A program made the position numbers and the translations under genes. Shown here in pieces: positions 17,790-26,150 of a stretch of DNA of 44,002 nt. The DNA is taken from the NCBI GenBank assembly GCA_028280485.1, contig JANQLS010000080.1, positions 1-44,002 on the forward strand. The letters are read 5' to 3'. A model generated the notes under the pieces. That model was not told where the DNA came from. It did no database searches and saw only the letters and a program-made list of their open reading frames with translations. Position 1 is the stretch's first letter. The number at the start of each line of letters is the position of its first letter. Origin of the DNA: Planctomycetota bacterium. Its GTDB lineage: Bacteria > Planctomycetota > UBA8108 > JACQVS01.

Positions 17790-18668
17790 ATGTCCGATTT
17801 GGCTCAAATCATCGATGGCCGCTCGATTGCCCAGGCGATCGAAGAAGAAGTAACTCAGGCAGCCAAAAAGCTAAAAGATGCGGGAATTCAACCGCATTTA
17901 GCCACCCTGCAGGTCGGGACGAACCCCGCCACCGATCTCTATATCCGAAAGCAAAAAACTAAATTTGCTCGATTGGGGATCCATTTCACCCACCTCGGCC
18001 TTGATCCCGAGACCGATGAAGCGGGCCTGATCTCTCATATTCATTCTCTGAATCAAAATCCCACGATTACCGGAATCATGGTGACGACCCCACTTCCCAA
18101 TACTTACAACAGCTTGAGGGTGCGGGAAGCGATCCAAGCCGAAAAAGATGTCGAAGGACTCAGCCCCACCAATATGGGGAACTTGCTTTACGATCGTGGA
18201 CAAGTTGGGCCTTGTACAGCTTTAGCCGTCTTTCAAATCATCGAAGCATGCAACATCGATGTCAAAGGCATGCAGGCAGTGGTCGTCGGGCATTCCAATA
18301 CCGTTGGTAAGCCGGTTACCCTGGGACTCCTCAACGACCTCGCGACCACCACCACTTGTCACGTCGCTACCAAAGACCTCAAAAAGGAAACCCTCGGAGC
18401 AGATCTCTTAGTCGTCGCGGTGGGAAAATCGGGATTGATTACCGAAGACATGGTTAAAGACGGAGTCATCGTCATCGACGTAGGTATCAACGAAGTTCAA
18501 GCTGAAGACGGAACCTCAAAGATCGTTGGAGATGTCGACTTTGAAAACGTTTCTAAGAAAAGCTCCAGAATCACCCCAGTTCCCGGCGGAGTCGGCCCGG
18601 TGACGGTAGCTATGCTGGCAAAGAATACGATCCTATGTGCCGAGCAGCAATTGGTGGGGCGAGGCTGA
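17790..18668 (+). CDS. folD: FolD-family methylene-THF dehydrogenase, divergent active site
   Basis: A 292-aa FolD-family protein, normally methylenetetrahydrofolate dehydrogenase/cyclohydrolase of one-carbon metabolism. The NADP-binding half is canonical (AVVVGHSNTVGKPV, PVPGGVGPVTVAML). The folate half departs from the norm. The catalytic YxxxK reads YIRKQ (Tyr51 kept, Lys replaced by Gln55). The usual VQxPLP reads VTTPLP (Gln to Thr99). KDVDG reads KDVEG (Asp to Glu122). In human MTHFD1 the matching residues are Lys56, Gln100 and Asp125; the Lys-to-Gln change there abolishes cyclohydrolase but spares dehydrogenase activity. A dehydrogenase-only or altered-cofactor enzyme is therefore possible. 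The ATG at 17790 gives the usual family N-terminus; a GTG at 17733 would add a 19-residue non-conserved extension. Confidence 0.9.
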   Translation: MSDLAQIIDGRSIAQAIEEEVTQAAKKLKDAGIQPHLATLQVGTNPATDLYIRKQKTKFARLGIHFTHLGLDPETDEAGLISHIHSLNQNPTITGIMVTTPLPNTYNSLRVREAIQAEKDVEGLSPTNMGNLLYDRGQVGPCTALAVFQIIEACNIDVKGMQAVVVGHSNTVGKPVTLGLLNDLATTTTCHVATKDLKKETLGADLLVVAVGKSGLITEDMVKDGVIVIDVGINEVQAEDGTSKIVGDVDFENVSKKSSRITPVPGGVGPVTVAMLAKNTILCAEQQLVGRG

Positions 18669-18828
18669 GAACGTTCAACGTTCAACATCGAATAAAAGCT
18701 CCGTAGAACCTTAAATGCGATTACGCAAGGGAAGCCCGAAGCTTTAGCGAGGGATCGAATGAATGTTCAACATTGATTAAAAAATAAAACTCAAAACCCC
18801 TTAGTAAGCCCGAAGCGTCAGCGACGGG
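18669..18828. repeat. 160-bp dispersed intergenic repeat (copy A)
   Basis: This sequence begins directly after the folD stop and is closely similar over its length to 38249-38417 downstream of xerC. Shared blocks are GAACGTTCAACG, AAATGCGATTACG, GGGAAGCCCGAAGCTTTAGC, GAGGGATCGAA and CTTAGTAAGCCCG...AGCGACGGG. Both copies lie between a plus-strand gene and a convergent minus-strand gene. The last 29 bases also form the left arm of the element at 18800-18959. Confidence 0.7.
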
Positions 18829-18959
18829 GCCGCTTGGGATCAAGTGTTCGTTTATATGTGGCTTGAAGCTATACCCCCCTTTTCTTCTCTTTCACAAATT
18901 CCATCGTGAACTTCAGTACGAAGAGGTTTTCCCGTCGCTATCGCTCCGGGCTTACTAAG
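18800..18959. repeat. Palindromic element with 29-bp inverted arms
   Basis: CTTAGTAAGCCCGAAGCG... at 18800-18828 is matched in inverted orientation, 26 of 29 bases, by 18931-18959 (...CGCTCCGGGCTTACTAAG). The same arm occurs singly at 32988-33014 and 38389-38417. The roughly 100 bp between the arms has no gene. This completes the 18669-18995 spacer. Confidence 0.65.
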
Positions 18960-18995
18960 AAGTATTTAGATTCAGGGTAATAATAAGACTAACAT

Positions 18996-19538
18996 TCAAT
19001 CGGCCTTCGGATGCCTATAATGCCCCTTCTTCCCACCCGTTTTCTCTTCTAAGCGAAGCTCTTGGATAATCATGTCGGGATCGACGGCTTTACACATGTC
19101 ATAAACCGTTAATGCAGCAACCGAGGCTGCGGTGATAGCTTCCATTTCCGGTCCGGTGCGGGCGGTCAGGCTGACTTCAGAGGTAATCTTGAGCAGAGTC
19201 TCCGATTCAAAATTAAAATCAATTTTGACCTGATCCAAAGACAAGGGATGGCAAAGAGGAATCAACCGGGAAGTTTCTTTGGCGGCTTGGATCCCAGCAA
19301 TTCTGGAAGCGGCGAGAACATCACCCTTACCTGAACTCAATGTGTCAGCAGTGGGTTCTTGGGATTGGAGTGAAGCCGGTTTTAATGCGTTTAAGACTTC
19401 AGCCTGCATGTGAAGGAAAGCCACAGCTTTAGCTGAACGCGGAGTGGCTTGCTTTTGCCCGACATCCACCATACGAGCTTGCCCCCGCTCGTCTAAGTGC
19501 GACCATTCGAGTGGTTGGGATTTTTTTTCTTCGGACAT
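18996..19538 (-). CDS. moaC: Cyclic pyranopterin monophosphate synthase
   Basis: A 180-aa MoaC, which converts 3',8-cyclo-7,8-dihydro-GTP to cyclic pyranopterin monophosphate in molybdenum cofactor synthesis. The start of the fold (MVDVGQKQATPRSA) is typical. The active-site region LIPLCHPLSLDQV, the GPEMEAITAASVAALTVYDM block and the C-terminal KTGGKKG are all present. The start at 19538 (MSEEKKSQPL) gives the standard N-terminus; an ATG 12 codons earlier adds a non-conserved segment. It lies 51 bases downstream of a polyprenyl synthase gene on the same strand. No other molybdopterin genes are visible, so the pathway is scattered. Confidence 0.95.
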   Translation of the reverse strand: MSEEKKSQPLEWSHLDERGQARMVDVGQKQATPRSAKAVAFLHMQAEVLNALKPASLQSQEPTADTLSSGKGDVLAASRIAGIQAAKETSRLIPLCHPLSLDQVKIDFNFESETLLKITSEVSLTARTGPEMEAITAASVAALTVYDMCKAVDPDMIIQELRLEEKTGGKKGHYRHPKAD

Positions 19539-19589
19539 CGGAAAAAATTGAGCATAAGAAAAAATTGGGCACAAGGAGAATTCCGAAGC

Positions 19590-20573
19590 TTAGAATCTTC
19601 TGCGAATCACATATTCGGAGACTTGCTCTAAGGCCTCGCTCATTTCGACCGAAAAGCCCTCGAGAGCCCCCCGTCCTTTTCGAATATGATCTTCTGCTTG
19701 TTCTAATGCTGCTTTTAAGGCCCCTTCATTACGAACGCCCTTGGTAATACGAGCCTCTACTTCTTCCGTCATCGGTTGGCTCACCGTTTCCAAGAGCTGA
19801 GCGCGTTGTGCTTCCTCTTGCTGACGAAGATAAATGATCAAAGGAAGAGTGATCTTTCCTTGGTGAAGGTCGGATCCTAAACTTTTACCCACCACCTCTT
19901 CTTCACCGCCGTAATCCATGCAATCGTCGATGATTTGAAAGGCCATCCCCAAATCCATTCCAAAAGATCGCAAACGCTCGGAATCTTCTTCAGAGAAACC
20001 AGAGAGGCGTCCGCCTAATTCACAAGCGACGGCGTAAAGGATGGCGGTTTTCTTTTGGATGATCTCTCGGTAGACGTCTTCGGTATAGTTCGGTTGAAAA
20101 CGATTTCTAATTTGGAGAAGTTCACCCTCGCAAATGATGTTCGTCGTTCGACTGAGCACTTGCGCCATCCCCGGAACTTCCGTCGACAGTGAAAACGCTC
20201 GCGAGTAAATAAAATCGCCCATCAAGACTGCGGCTCGTTCACCCCAGCGTTGGTGCAAGGTCTCAACTTTTCTTCTAATAGTCGCGGAATCGAGAATATC
20301 GTCGTGAACTAGAGTCGCGGTGTGAATCAGTTCTAAAACAGCGGCAATTTTGACGTGGTCATCGGTGACCTGTCCCCCACCAATTTTACCGATCATCAAG
20401 AGCAATGCTGGACGAATGCGCTTACCCCTGAACTTTCTCACATGCTTCAAGAGTTCAAAAATGAAACCGTCCTCTCCCGAAAATTCTTCTTCGAGGAACT
20501 TTTCCAAGCGGAGCATCTCTTCAGTAATCGAAGCGTATAAATTGTTTAAGCTAGTCGAAGCTTCTGTGCTCAT
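19590..20573 (-). CDS. Polyprenyl diphosphate synthase
   Basis: A 327-aa trans-isoprenyl diphosphate synthase that extends isoprenoid chains with isopentenyl diphosphate. Both aspartate-rich motifs are present: DDILD in VHDDILDSATIRR, and DDCMD in IIDDCMDYGGEEE. The RPALLLMIGK region with its basic flanks fits the substrate-binding GKxxRP motif (GKRIRP). Length and the sequence after the first motif suggest a long-chain enzyme (octaprenyl/heptaprenyl type, for quinone side chains), but chain length cannot be read with certainty. It precedes moaC by 51 bases and follows ald, all on the minus strand. Confidence 0.93.
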   Translation of the reverse strand: MSTEASTSLNNLYASITEEMLRLEKFLEEEFSGEDGFIFELLKHVRKFRGKRIRPALLLMIGKIGGGQVTDDHVKIAAVLELIHTATLVHDDILDSATIRRKVETLHQRWGERAAVLMGDFIYSRAFSLSTEVPGMAQVLSRTTNIICEGELLQIRNRFQPNYTEDVYREIIQKKTAILYAVACELGGRLSGFSEEDSERLRSFGMDLGMAFQIIDDCMDYGGEEEVVGKSLGSDLHQGKITLPLIIYLRQQEEAQRAQLLETVSQPMTEEVEARITKGVRNEGALKAALEQAEDHIRKGRGALEGFSVEMSEALEQVSEYVIRRRF

Positions 20574-20597
20574 ATTCGAACCCTAGCGGGGCCTCAT

Positions 20598-21716
20598 TTA
20601 AACGGATAACTCTTGATAATTTTCGCAAGCTAATTCAAATGCGCTTGCAACTCCCGGATGACAGACCTTGCCCCGATGCACATTTAATCCCAAGGCGGTC
20701 GGTGTTCCCAAATTGAGAAACACTTTCAAACCATCTCGAGCCAAAGTGGTCAGGTAAGGCAATGTAGCGTTGGTCAATGCGTAGGTGGAAGTTCTACCGA
20801 CCGCACCTGGCATATTAGCAACACAGTAATGTAACACCCCTTCCTCATGGTACGTAGGATTGGAGTGGGTCGTCGGTTTGCACGTTTCAACCGACCCTCC
20901 TTGATCGACAGCAACATCCACGATGACGGAGCCATCGTTCATGTGCGCCAAATCCTCTCTTCTTACGAGAACAGGGGCTTTGTCTCCTCGAACGAGGACT
21001 GCTCCGATCACCAAGTCAGCTTGGTGAACTTTCTCTCGGATGAGTTGTGGAGCAGAATAAAGCGGTATCACATTGGGCGGAAGCACATCCGACAGATACC
21101 TCAATCGATCAAGACTGATATCGAAGATCGTCACTTGTGCTCCTAGGCCAGCTGCAATCTTTGCAGCATTGAGACCGACAACACCACCCCCGAGTATAAC
21201 AACTCGAGCGGACTCCACACCAGGTATACCTGAAATGAGTAATCCCCGGCCGCCTGCGGGCTTCTCCAAATGCTTGGAGCCCTCCAGCACGGCCATCCGC
21301 CCAGCAACTTCGCTCATGGGGGTTAAGAGAGGGAGCCTTCCCTGCCGATCCTCGATGGTTTCGTAAGCGACGCAGGAAGCTCCGGAGTCGACCATCGCAT
21401 CTAATAATCCTCGGTCAGCCGCGAAATGGAAGAAAGTGAAGACGATTTGCCCTTCGCGAATCTTGGAATATTCTTCTTTAAGAGGCTCCTTCACTTTGAC
21501 GATGAGGTCAGAATTCGCGTAGACGTCATCGGCAGAGTCGACCAACTCGGCTCCACTGGCGAGAAATTCTTCATCGTCGATTCCGCTGCCGTTCCCGGCT
21601 CCCCGCTCGACGAGAATTTGGCAACCCAACTCAGAAAGCGAATAAACCCCAGCAGGAGACATCCCTACTCGGCCCTCATCCTCTTTGATCTCTCTGGGAA
21701 CACCTATAACTTGCAA
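20598..21716 (-). CDS. ald: Alanine dehydrogenase
   Basis: A 372-aa NAD-dependent alanine dehydrogenase interconverting alanine and pyruvate plus ammonia. Visible are the substrate-binding lysine in VKVKEPLKEEY (Lys76), the catalytic histidine in FTFFHFAADRGL (His97), the Rossmann motif VVILGGGVVGLNAA, and the catalytic aspartate in DVAVDQGG. The conserved GAVGRTSTYALTNATLPY stretch also fits. The start is TTG at 21716, backed by GAGG 8 bases upstream; it gives the standard N-terminus GVPREIKEDEGRVG. It is the first of three minus-strand genes (then polyprenyl synthase, moaC), with only 24 bases before the next. Confidence 0.97.
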   Translation of the reverse strand: MQVIGVPREIKEDEGRVGMSPAGVYSLSELGCQILVERGAGNGSGIDDEEFLASGAELVDSADDVYANSDLIVKVKEPLKEEYSKIREGQIVFTFFHFAADRGLLDAMVDSGASCVAYETIEDRQGRLPLLTPMSEVAGRMAVLEGSKHLEKPAGGRGLLISGIPGVESARVVILGGGVVGLNAAKIAAGLGAQVTIFDISLDRLRYLSDVLPPNVIPLYSAPQLIREKVHQADLVIGAVLVRGDKAPVLVRREDLAHMNDGSVIVDVAVDQGGSVETCKPTTHSNPTYHEEGVLHYCVANMPGAVGRTSTYALTNATLPYLTTLARDGLKVFLNLGTPTALGLNVHRGKVCHPGVASAFELACENYQELSV

Positions 21717-22366
21717 ATGAATACCTCAGTTTTCACCATGAAAAGACTCTTACTCTATCTGACATTGGGCCCGAATCTCTGCACTCAGTCCTGGGTTGAG
21801 TCCCGGGTTCAGACTTGAAAACCAGCCCGTCCGAAAGGCAGCTTATTTTAATTTGTTCTGAGGGAATAAACAGGACCAAATTGATGATATCTTCTCCACT
21901 TTCTAGAGCTTGATGTGAAGCTTTAGACCATCGGCATCCTCAAGCTCAGCTGAACTAAGAATAAAACCGAAAAGCGCTCCCCATCCTTAACACACTTTGT
22001 TGTTATCTTACACTCGCGCTGAAAAGGGCTGGGAGGAACAATTTCCCCAACTCTCTCGCCCAACTAGGAGATGAAAAGTTCAATTTTGTGACGAATTCGA
22101 ACTAAGATTTCTAACCTAAAACTTGAATCCGATTCCGTTCGGCCATAACCTCAGCAGAAATTCAATTTGTCTTCCAAATTACTCTGCCCTTTTAAAGTAG
22201 TCAGAATGATCGGGAAACCTGCTTTGATCGTTGATTCAAAGCTGAAAAAGTATAGGTCTCTACGACCTAAAAGCAAGCCATTTCCAACCTTACAAAAAGG
22301 TTGGGAAAGCTTTAGTACAACGATTATCGAGAAGTCAGACAAGAGATTAAAAGGAGCGTATCAGAA
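21717..22366. other. Divergent spacer between ald and nadD
   Basis: About 650 bases without a convincing gene. Tandem 12-mers AGTCCTGGGTTG and AGTCCCGGGTTC lie at 21787-21810, about 70-95 bases upstream of ald, and could be an operator. Nearer nadD is an 8-bp hairpin CCAACCTT/AAGGTTGG (about 22286-22306) and a smaller TAGGTC/GACCTA hairpin before it. The promoters of both genes must be here but could not be assigned. Confidence 0.35.
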
Positions 22367-22942
22367 GTGAAATTGGGAATTCTCGGAGGCACTTTTGACC
22401 CTATCCACCGCGGGCATATCGAACTTGCCAAAGCAGCGAGAACAGCTCTCAATTTGGATAAAATACTCCTTATTCCGTCGGGAACTCCCCCTCACAAACC
22501 ATCGGTGAACGCCTCCGGAGAACATCGATTTGAGATGGCGAAAATCGCCACACAATCACTCCCCGAACTCGAGTGCTCACGCCACGAAGTCGATCGGCAA
22601 GGGAAGTCCTACACCATCGAGACCATCGAACACTTTGAAAAGGAGTATCCCCAAGCCAAGATCTACTTCATCGTCGGCGCCGATTCGATCCCTGAAATTC
22701 CGGGTTGGTACGACGCTGAACGCCTGTACTCAAAAGTAGTGTTTGCGGTGGCCGCTCGTCCCGGGACGGAACTGGGCGATGATGCCCCCATTCCTTTCGA
22801 GTATGTTAGAATCCCCATGGAAGCTCAAGACGTCGCTTCCCACCAAATACGGGATCAGATTCGTCAAGGTGAAGACGTCACCCAAAAAGTAAACCCTGAA
22901 GTCCTCCGCTACATCGAGCAGGAGGAGCTTTACAAATCTTGA
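22367..22942 (+). CDS. nadD: Nicotinate-nucleotide adenylyltransferase
   Basis: A 191-aa NadD, joining ATP and nicotinate mononucleotide in NAD synthesis. The nucleotidyltransferase motif GGTFDPIHRGHIELA opens the protein and contains the required HxGH-type element. LIPSGTPPHKP, FIVGADSIPEIPGWY and an ISSTxIR-like end (ASHQIRDQIRQG, slightly divergent) are in the expected order. The start is GTG at 22367, preceded by AAAGGAG about 10 bases upstream. A repetitive hairpin array lies between this gene and asnS on the same strand. Confidence 0.95.
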   Translation: MKLGILGGTFDPIHRGHIELAKAARTALNLDKILLIPSGTPPHKPSVNASGEHRFEMAKIATQSLPELECSRHEVDRQGKSYTIETIEHFEKEYPQAKIYFIVGADSIPEIPGWYDAERLYSKVVFAVAARPGTELGDDAPIPFEYVRIPMEAQDVASHQIRDQIRQGEDVTQKVNPEVLRYIEQEELYKS

Positions 22943-22967
22943 TCCCGATCAGCTTCAGAGCCAGTTT

Positions 22968-23122
22968 GTTTCTGTTGAAACAAGCTCCTTTGGAGCTCGC
23001 TTCAACCGTTCCAGCAAATCTGCGATTTGCTAACACTCCGCTAAACGTAGACTCTGCGAGTCTACGCTCGCGGCCGAGTTGATCCCAACTCGCCTTAGTT
23101 CCTGCTAACAGGAACTAATTTT
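22968..23122 (+). repeat. Hairpin-array repeat unit 1
   Basis: First of two tandem ~155-bp units. In order the unit contains small hairpins GTTTC/GAAAC, AGCTCC/GGAGCT, AGCAAATC/GATTTGCT, CGTAGACTC/GAGTCTACG (23046-23066), CGAGTTG/CAACTCG, and TTAGTTCCTG/CAGGAACTAA (23095-23118). It begins soon after the nadD stop. The chain of stems suggests a structured RNA or a stack of palindromic repeats. Confidence 0.75.
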
Positions 23123-23279
23123 GTTTCTGTTGAAACAAGCTCCTTTGGAGCTCGCTTCAACCGTTCCAGCAAATCTGCGATTTGCTTACACTCCGCTAAA
23201 CGAAGACTCTACGAGTCTTCGTTCGCGGCCGAGTTGATCCCAACTCGGCTTAGTTCCTGTTTATCAACAGGAACTAATC
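23123..23279 (+). repeat. Hairpin-array repeat unit 2
   Basis: The second unit is nearly identical to unit 1, but differs in ways that preserve pairing. CGTAGACTC/GAGTCTACG becomes CGAAGACTC/GAGTCTTCG (23201-23221), a compensatory T-A to A-T change. The next stem grows to GCCGAGTTG/CAACTCGGC. The last stem grows to TTAGTTCCTGTT/AACAGGAACTAA (23250-23277). It ends about 40 bases before asnS. Confidence 0.75.
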
Positions 23280-23317
23280 ACTGTGAATGCAAACATCGAA
23301 TGGAGTAAGAGAATCAG

Positions 23318-24622
23318 ATGAGCACGCCAATTGTCCGCATCGAACAACTACCTAAATTCATCGGTGAAACCGTCCAAGTTCAAGGTTGGTTATTCAATAA
23401 ACGCTCTAAGGGAAAGATTCATTTTTTACAACTAAGGGATGGTTCAGGCTTCGTTCAAGGAGTGATGCACATCAACGACGCCGTCTCTGAAGAAGTATTT
23501 CAGATGTGTAAAGGCATTCCCTATGAGTCTTCAGTCACGGTTACTGGAGTTGTCAAAGATGATGACCGTGCCCCTTCGGGAGTTGAACTCGTTACTCAGG
23601 ATGTCGTTTGCCACCATCAACCAGAAACCGATTATCCCATCACAAAAAAGGAACACGGGCCTGATTTCCTGCTCAATCACCGTCACCTGTGGTTGAGATC
23701 GAGTAAGCAGCACGCGATCCTTCGTATTCGAGACAGTGTGATCACAGCGATAAGAAACTTCTTTTCAGACGAAGGCTTTATTTGTCTCGACGCGCCGATC
23801 TTTACTCCGAATGCTTGCGAAGGCACTACGAATCTGTTTGAAACTCAATATTTCGATCGAAGTGCTTACCTTTCTCAAAGCGGTCAGCTTTACATGGAAG
23901 CCGGCGCCATGGCCTTCGGGAAGGTCTATTGTTTCGGTCCGACATTTAGAGCTGAGAAATCTAAAACTCGTCGTCACCTGACCGAATTTTGGATGATCGA
24001 ACCCGAAGTCGCCTACGCCAACTTAGATGATGTCATGGTGCTCGCTGAGAATATGCTGTGCGCCATCATCAAACACGTTTTAGAACACCGTCAACCGGAG
24101 CTCCGAACTTTAGAGAGAGACATCGGGAAATTAGAAGCGATCAAGGCACCCTTCCCCCGCCTTCAATACGATGACGCCGTCGAGAAGCTCAAGGAACTGG
24201 GACACGATTTTGAATGGGGTGGTGATTTTGGTGCACCCGATGAAACGGCGATCTCCGAAGCCTTCGATCAACCGGTCTTCGTGCATCGATTCCCACAAGC
24301 GATCAAGGCTTTTTATATGAAACGAGATCCCGAAGATGATCGCCTCTCATTAAGTGTCGACCTCTTAGGCCCCGAGGGCTCAGGAGAAATCATCGGTGGC
24401 GGACAGAGGGAAGAAAGCATCGAAGTGCTGGAAGAAATGATCGAGAAGCACGAGCTCCCCAAGGAAGCATTCGAATGGTTCTTAGATCTGAGAAGGTATG
24501 GGTCCGTGCCTCATGCCGGATACGGATTAGGTCTGGAGCGTACAGTCGCATGGATTTGTGGGACCGAACATGTACGTGAATGCATTCCCTTCCCCCGGAT
24601 GATGTACAGAATCTCGCCATAA
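23318..24622 (+). CDS. asnS: Asparaginyl-tRNA synthetase
   Basis: A 434-aa class IIb aminoacyl-tRNA synthetase. An N-terminal OB-fold anticodon-binding domain (about 1-110) precedes the catalytic core. Motif 2 reads FRAEKSKTRRHLTEFWMIEP, a form typical of AsnRS rather than AspRS. Motif 3 reads GYGLGLERTVAWI. IFTPNACEGTTNLFET and YLSQSGQLYMEA also match AsnRS. It charges tRNA-Asn directly, so the amidotransferase route would not be needed for Asn. A TGGAG lies 12 bases before the ATG. A clear terminator follows at 24665-24716. Confidence 0.96.
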   Translation: MSTPIVRIEQLPKFIGETVQVQGWLFNKRSKGKIHFLQLRDGSGFVQGVMHINDAVSEEVFQMCKGIPYESSVTVTGVVKDDDRAPSGVELVTQDVVCHHQPETDYPITKKEHGPDFLLNHRHLWLRSSKQHAILRIRDSVITAIRNFFSDEGFICLDAPIFTPNACEGTTNLFETQYFDRSAYLSQSGQLYMEAGAMAFGKVYCFGPTFRAEKSKTRRHLTEFWMIEPEVAYANLDDVMVLAENMLCAIIKHVLEHRQPELRTLERDIGKLEAIKAPFPRLQYDDAVEKLKELGHDFEWGGDFGAPDETAISEAFDQPVFVHRFPQAIKAFYMKRDPEDDRLSLSVDLLGPEGSGEIIGGGQREESIEVLEEMIEKHELPKEAFEWFLDLRRYGSVPHAGYGLGLERTVAWICGTEHVRECIPFPRMMYRISP

Positions 24623-24664
24623 CGCCAAGAAGCGACCTCAAATCTATTAAATATATAAACTTAC

Positions 24665-24716
24665 AATCCCACCAGAGCTGAGTTTACAGAACTCAATCCT
24701 CGGGTGGGATTTTTTA
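24665..24716 (+). terminator. Rho-independent terminator after asnS
   Basis: AATCCCACC (24665-24673) pairs with GGTGGGATT (24703-24711) and is followed by TTTTT. A nested TGAGTT/AACTCA hairpin lies within the loop. Position, 43 bases after the asnS stop, fits the end of that transcript. Confidence 0.85.
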
Positions 24717-26150
24717 AAACGCCCCAACATGAGCAAGAATATAGCTTTAGGGAAAAGCGAAGAGTAGGTCAAGCCCTAAAGCCGATGAGAGCGCTCCACC
24801 CTCCCCCTAAGAAATGACGGGGAAAATAATTTTCTGAAGCGGGAAGTCTCAGAGGTCTTTAAAATAGAAAAGTCTGAAGTGGATAGGTCCACCTGAGATT
24901 TCATCTGATTTTATTGAGTTTCCACTTAATAGCCGATTCAGCTGAGGTCTCATTCCCTGAATTCTCTTTGAAAATCGCTTAAATAAGCACTCGATGATTC
25001 TTCTATCTTAGCTGATCTAAAATGTTTAGATCAATTGAGCCCCAGAGGCTGAAAAGGCAGATAGAAATACGGGGAAAAGAGCCTGATACCTCATACTTTA
25101 CAATGCAAACAAACCTTGTCTTAAAAAGCACTTGGGGAACATAAATCAGCGATAGATCCGATGATTTGAAGAAGAGTTGAAATTGACTCATCACCCCAAG
25201 ATCTTTGAAGCTTTGAGGTGAAATGCATTAAGCTTCCTATTAGAATGTGAACTTTGGTTTGGGTTGAACCGGTAGTGGTTCCATACACGATAAATTCATG
25301 CTCATGTTGGGCCGGTGAAGAATGGCTAACATCTGCGGCAATCATTTTGTCGGCCTCTCTCAATATGCAGTGAGATCGATATTTAATGAATATGAATTGT
25401 TACATGGAGCTTCATCTCGACATGGTTTCTATTGAAACGAATTTTTAATCATCTTCGTTTCATTTGGCGTGGACATTCTTCATTCTCAAAACAGTTTGGC
25501 GATTCCAGTTGTAAATCCCAACCGCATTTTTTGAGTAGAAACCAAATGAGATTCTTCGATTTCCCATCGAAGGTATGAGGAACTAAAACGGGAAAAAGCG
25601 AATCGGCAATTGAATTAAGCTCTAAGTAATTTTTTAGATCTTAATCTTGGTTCAATTGCTTGGGGTTGGGTGAACTTAAACAACTTTCTCATGATTGAAG
25701 AGGACCTTTTTTAAGGAAGAGTTTTCTTCAAATTTATTCAGAGTTGGTTGTTCATACATACATTCGTCGTGCGCGCATCCTGATCATTCAGGAATCTATA
25801 CAAGTAGAGTTTCGAGCTTTTGAACGCTCCCCGAAACCTTCTTTCAATCCATCAGGAAAGAGGGCTCGATCGAGGGGCGGGATCAAGCTTTGCCTTCATT
25901 CCTGCAATACTTGTTGCCTTTAAGAAGGTCTGAAGGGCTCAGAACAGAATCTAAAATTCGGCACAAGTGCCAATAGCACAGTGCCAGCTCTTAGATTACG
26001 GCGCAGAAATTGCCCAAACTTTTGCCAGGGTGAATGCCTACTTTGGATCTCTATCTAAGTGAAACAGTCGAATGAATATGATTCGACAAATGCTTTTTTT
26101 AGATCGGGACCAAAACTTGCATTCATCTTACAAAATACCGGTTTCGCTTA
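24717..26150. other. 1.4-kb stretch without a recognisable gene
   Basis: No open frame here looks coding: the longest, about 80 codons on the minus strand at 25121-25363, has no recognisable motif and no ribosome-binding site. The base composition is A/T-rich. One complex inverted repeat is visible, CAATTGAATTAAG (25607-25619) against CTTAA...TTCAATTG (25640-25658), with a smaller stem inside. The stretch may hold decayed sequence, an ncRNA, or a long 5' region for the secreted protein gene at 26151. Confidence 0.4.

Noticed and set aside
21783..21812. tRNA-like GGTTGAGTCCCGG segment upstream of ald
   Set aside because: It resembles a T-loop only superficially; no acceptor stem or anticodon arm can be formed around it.
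22167..22370. 67-codon plus-strand frame upstream of nadD
   Set aside because: It runs over two hairpins and the nadD ribosome-binding site and has no recognisable features.
25121..25363. 80-codon minus-strand frame in the long spacer
   Set aside because: No motif, no ribosome-binding site, and composition like its non-coding surroundings.
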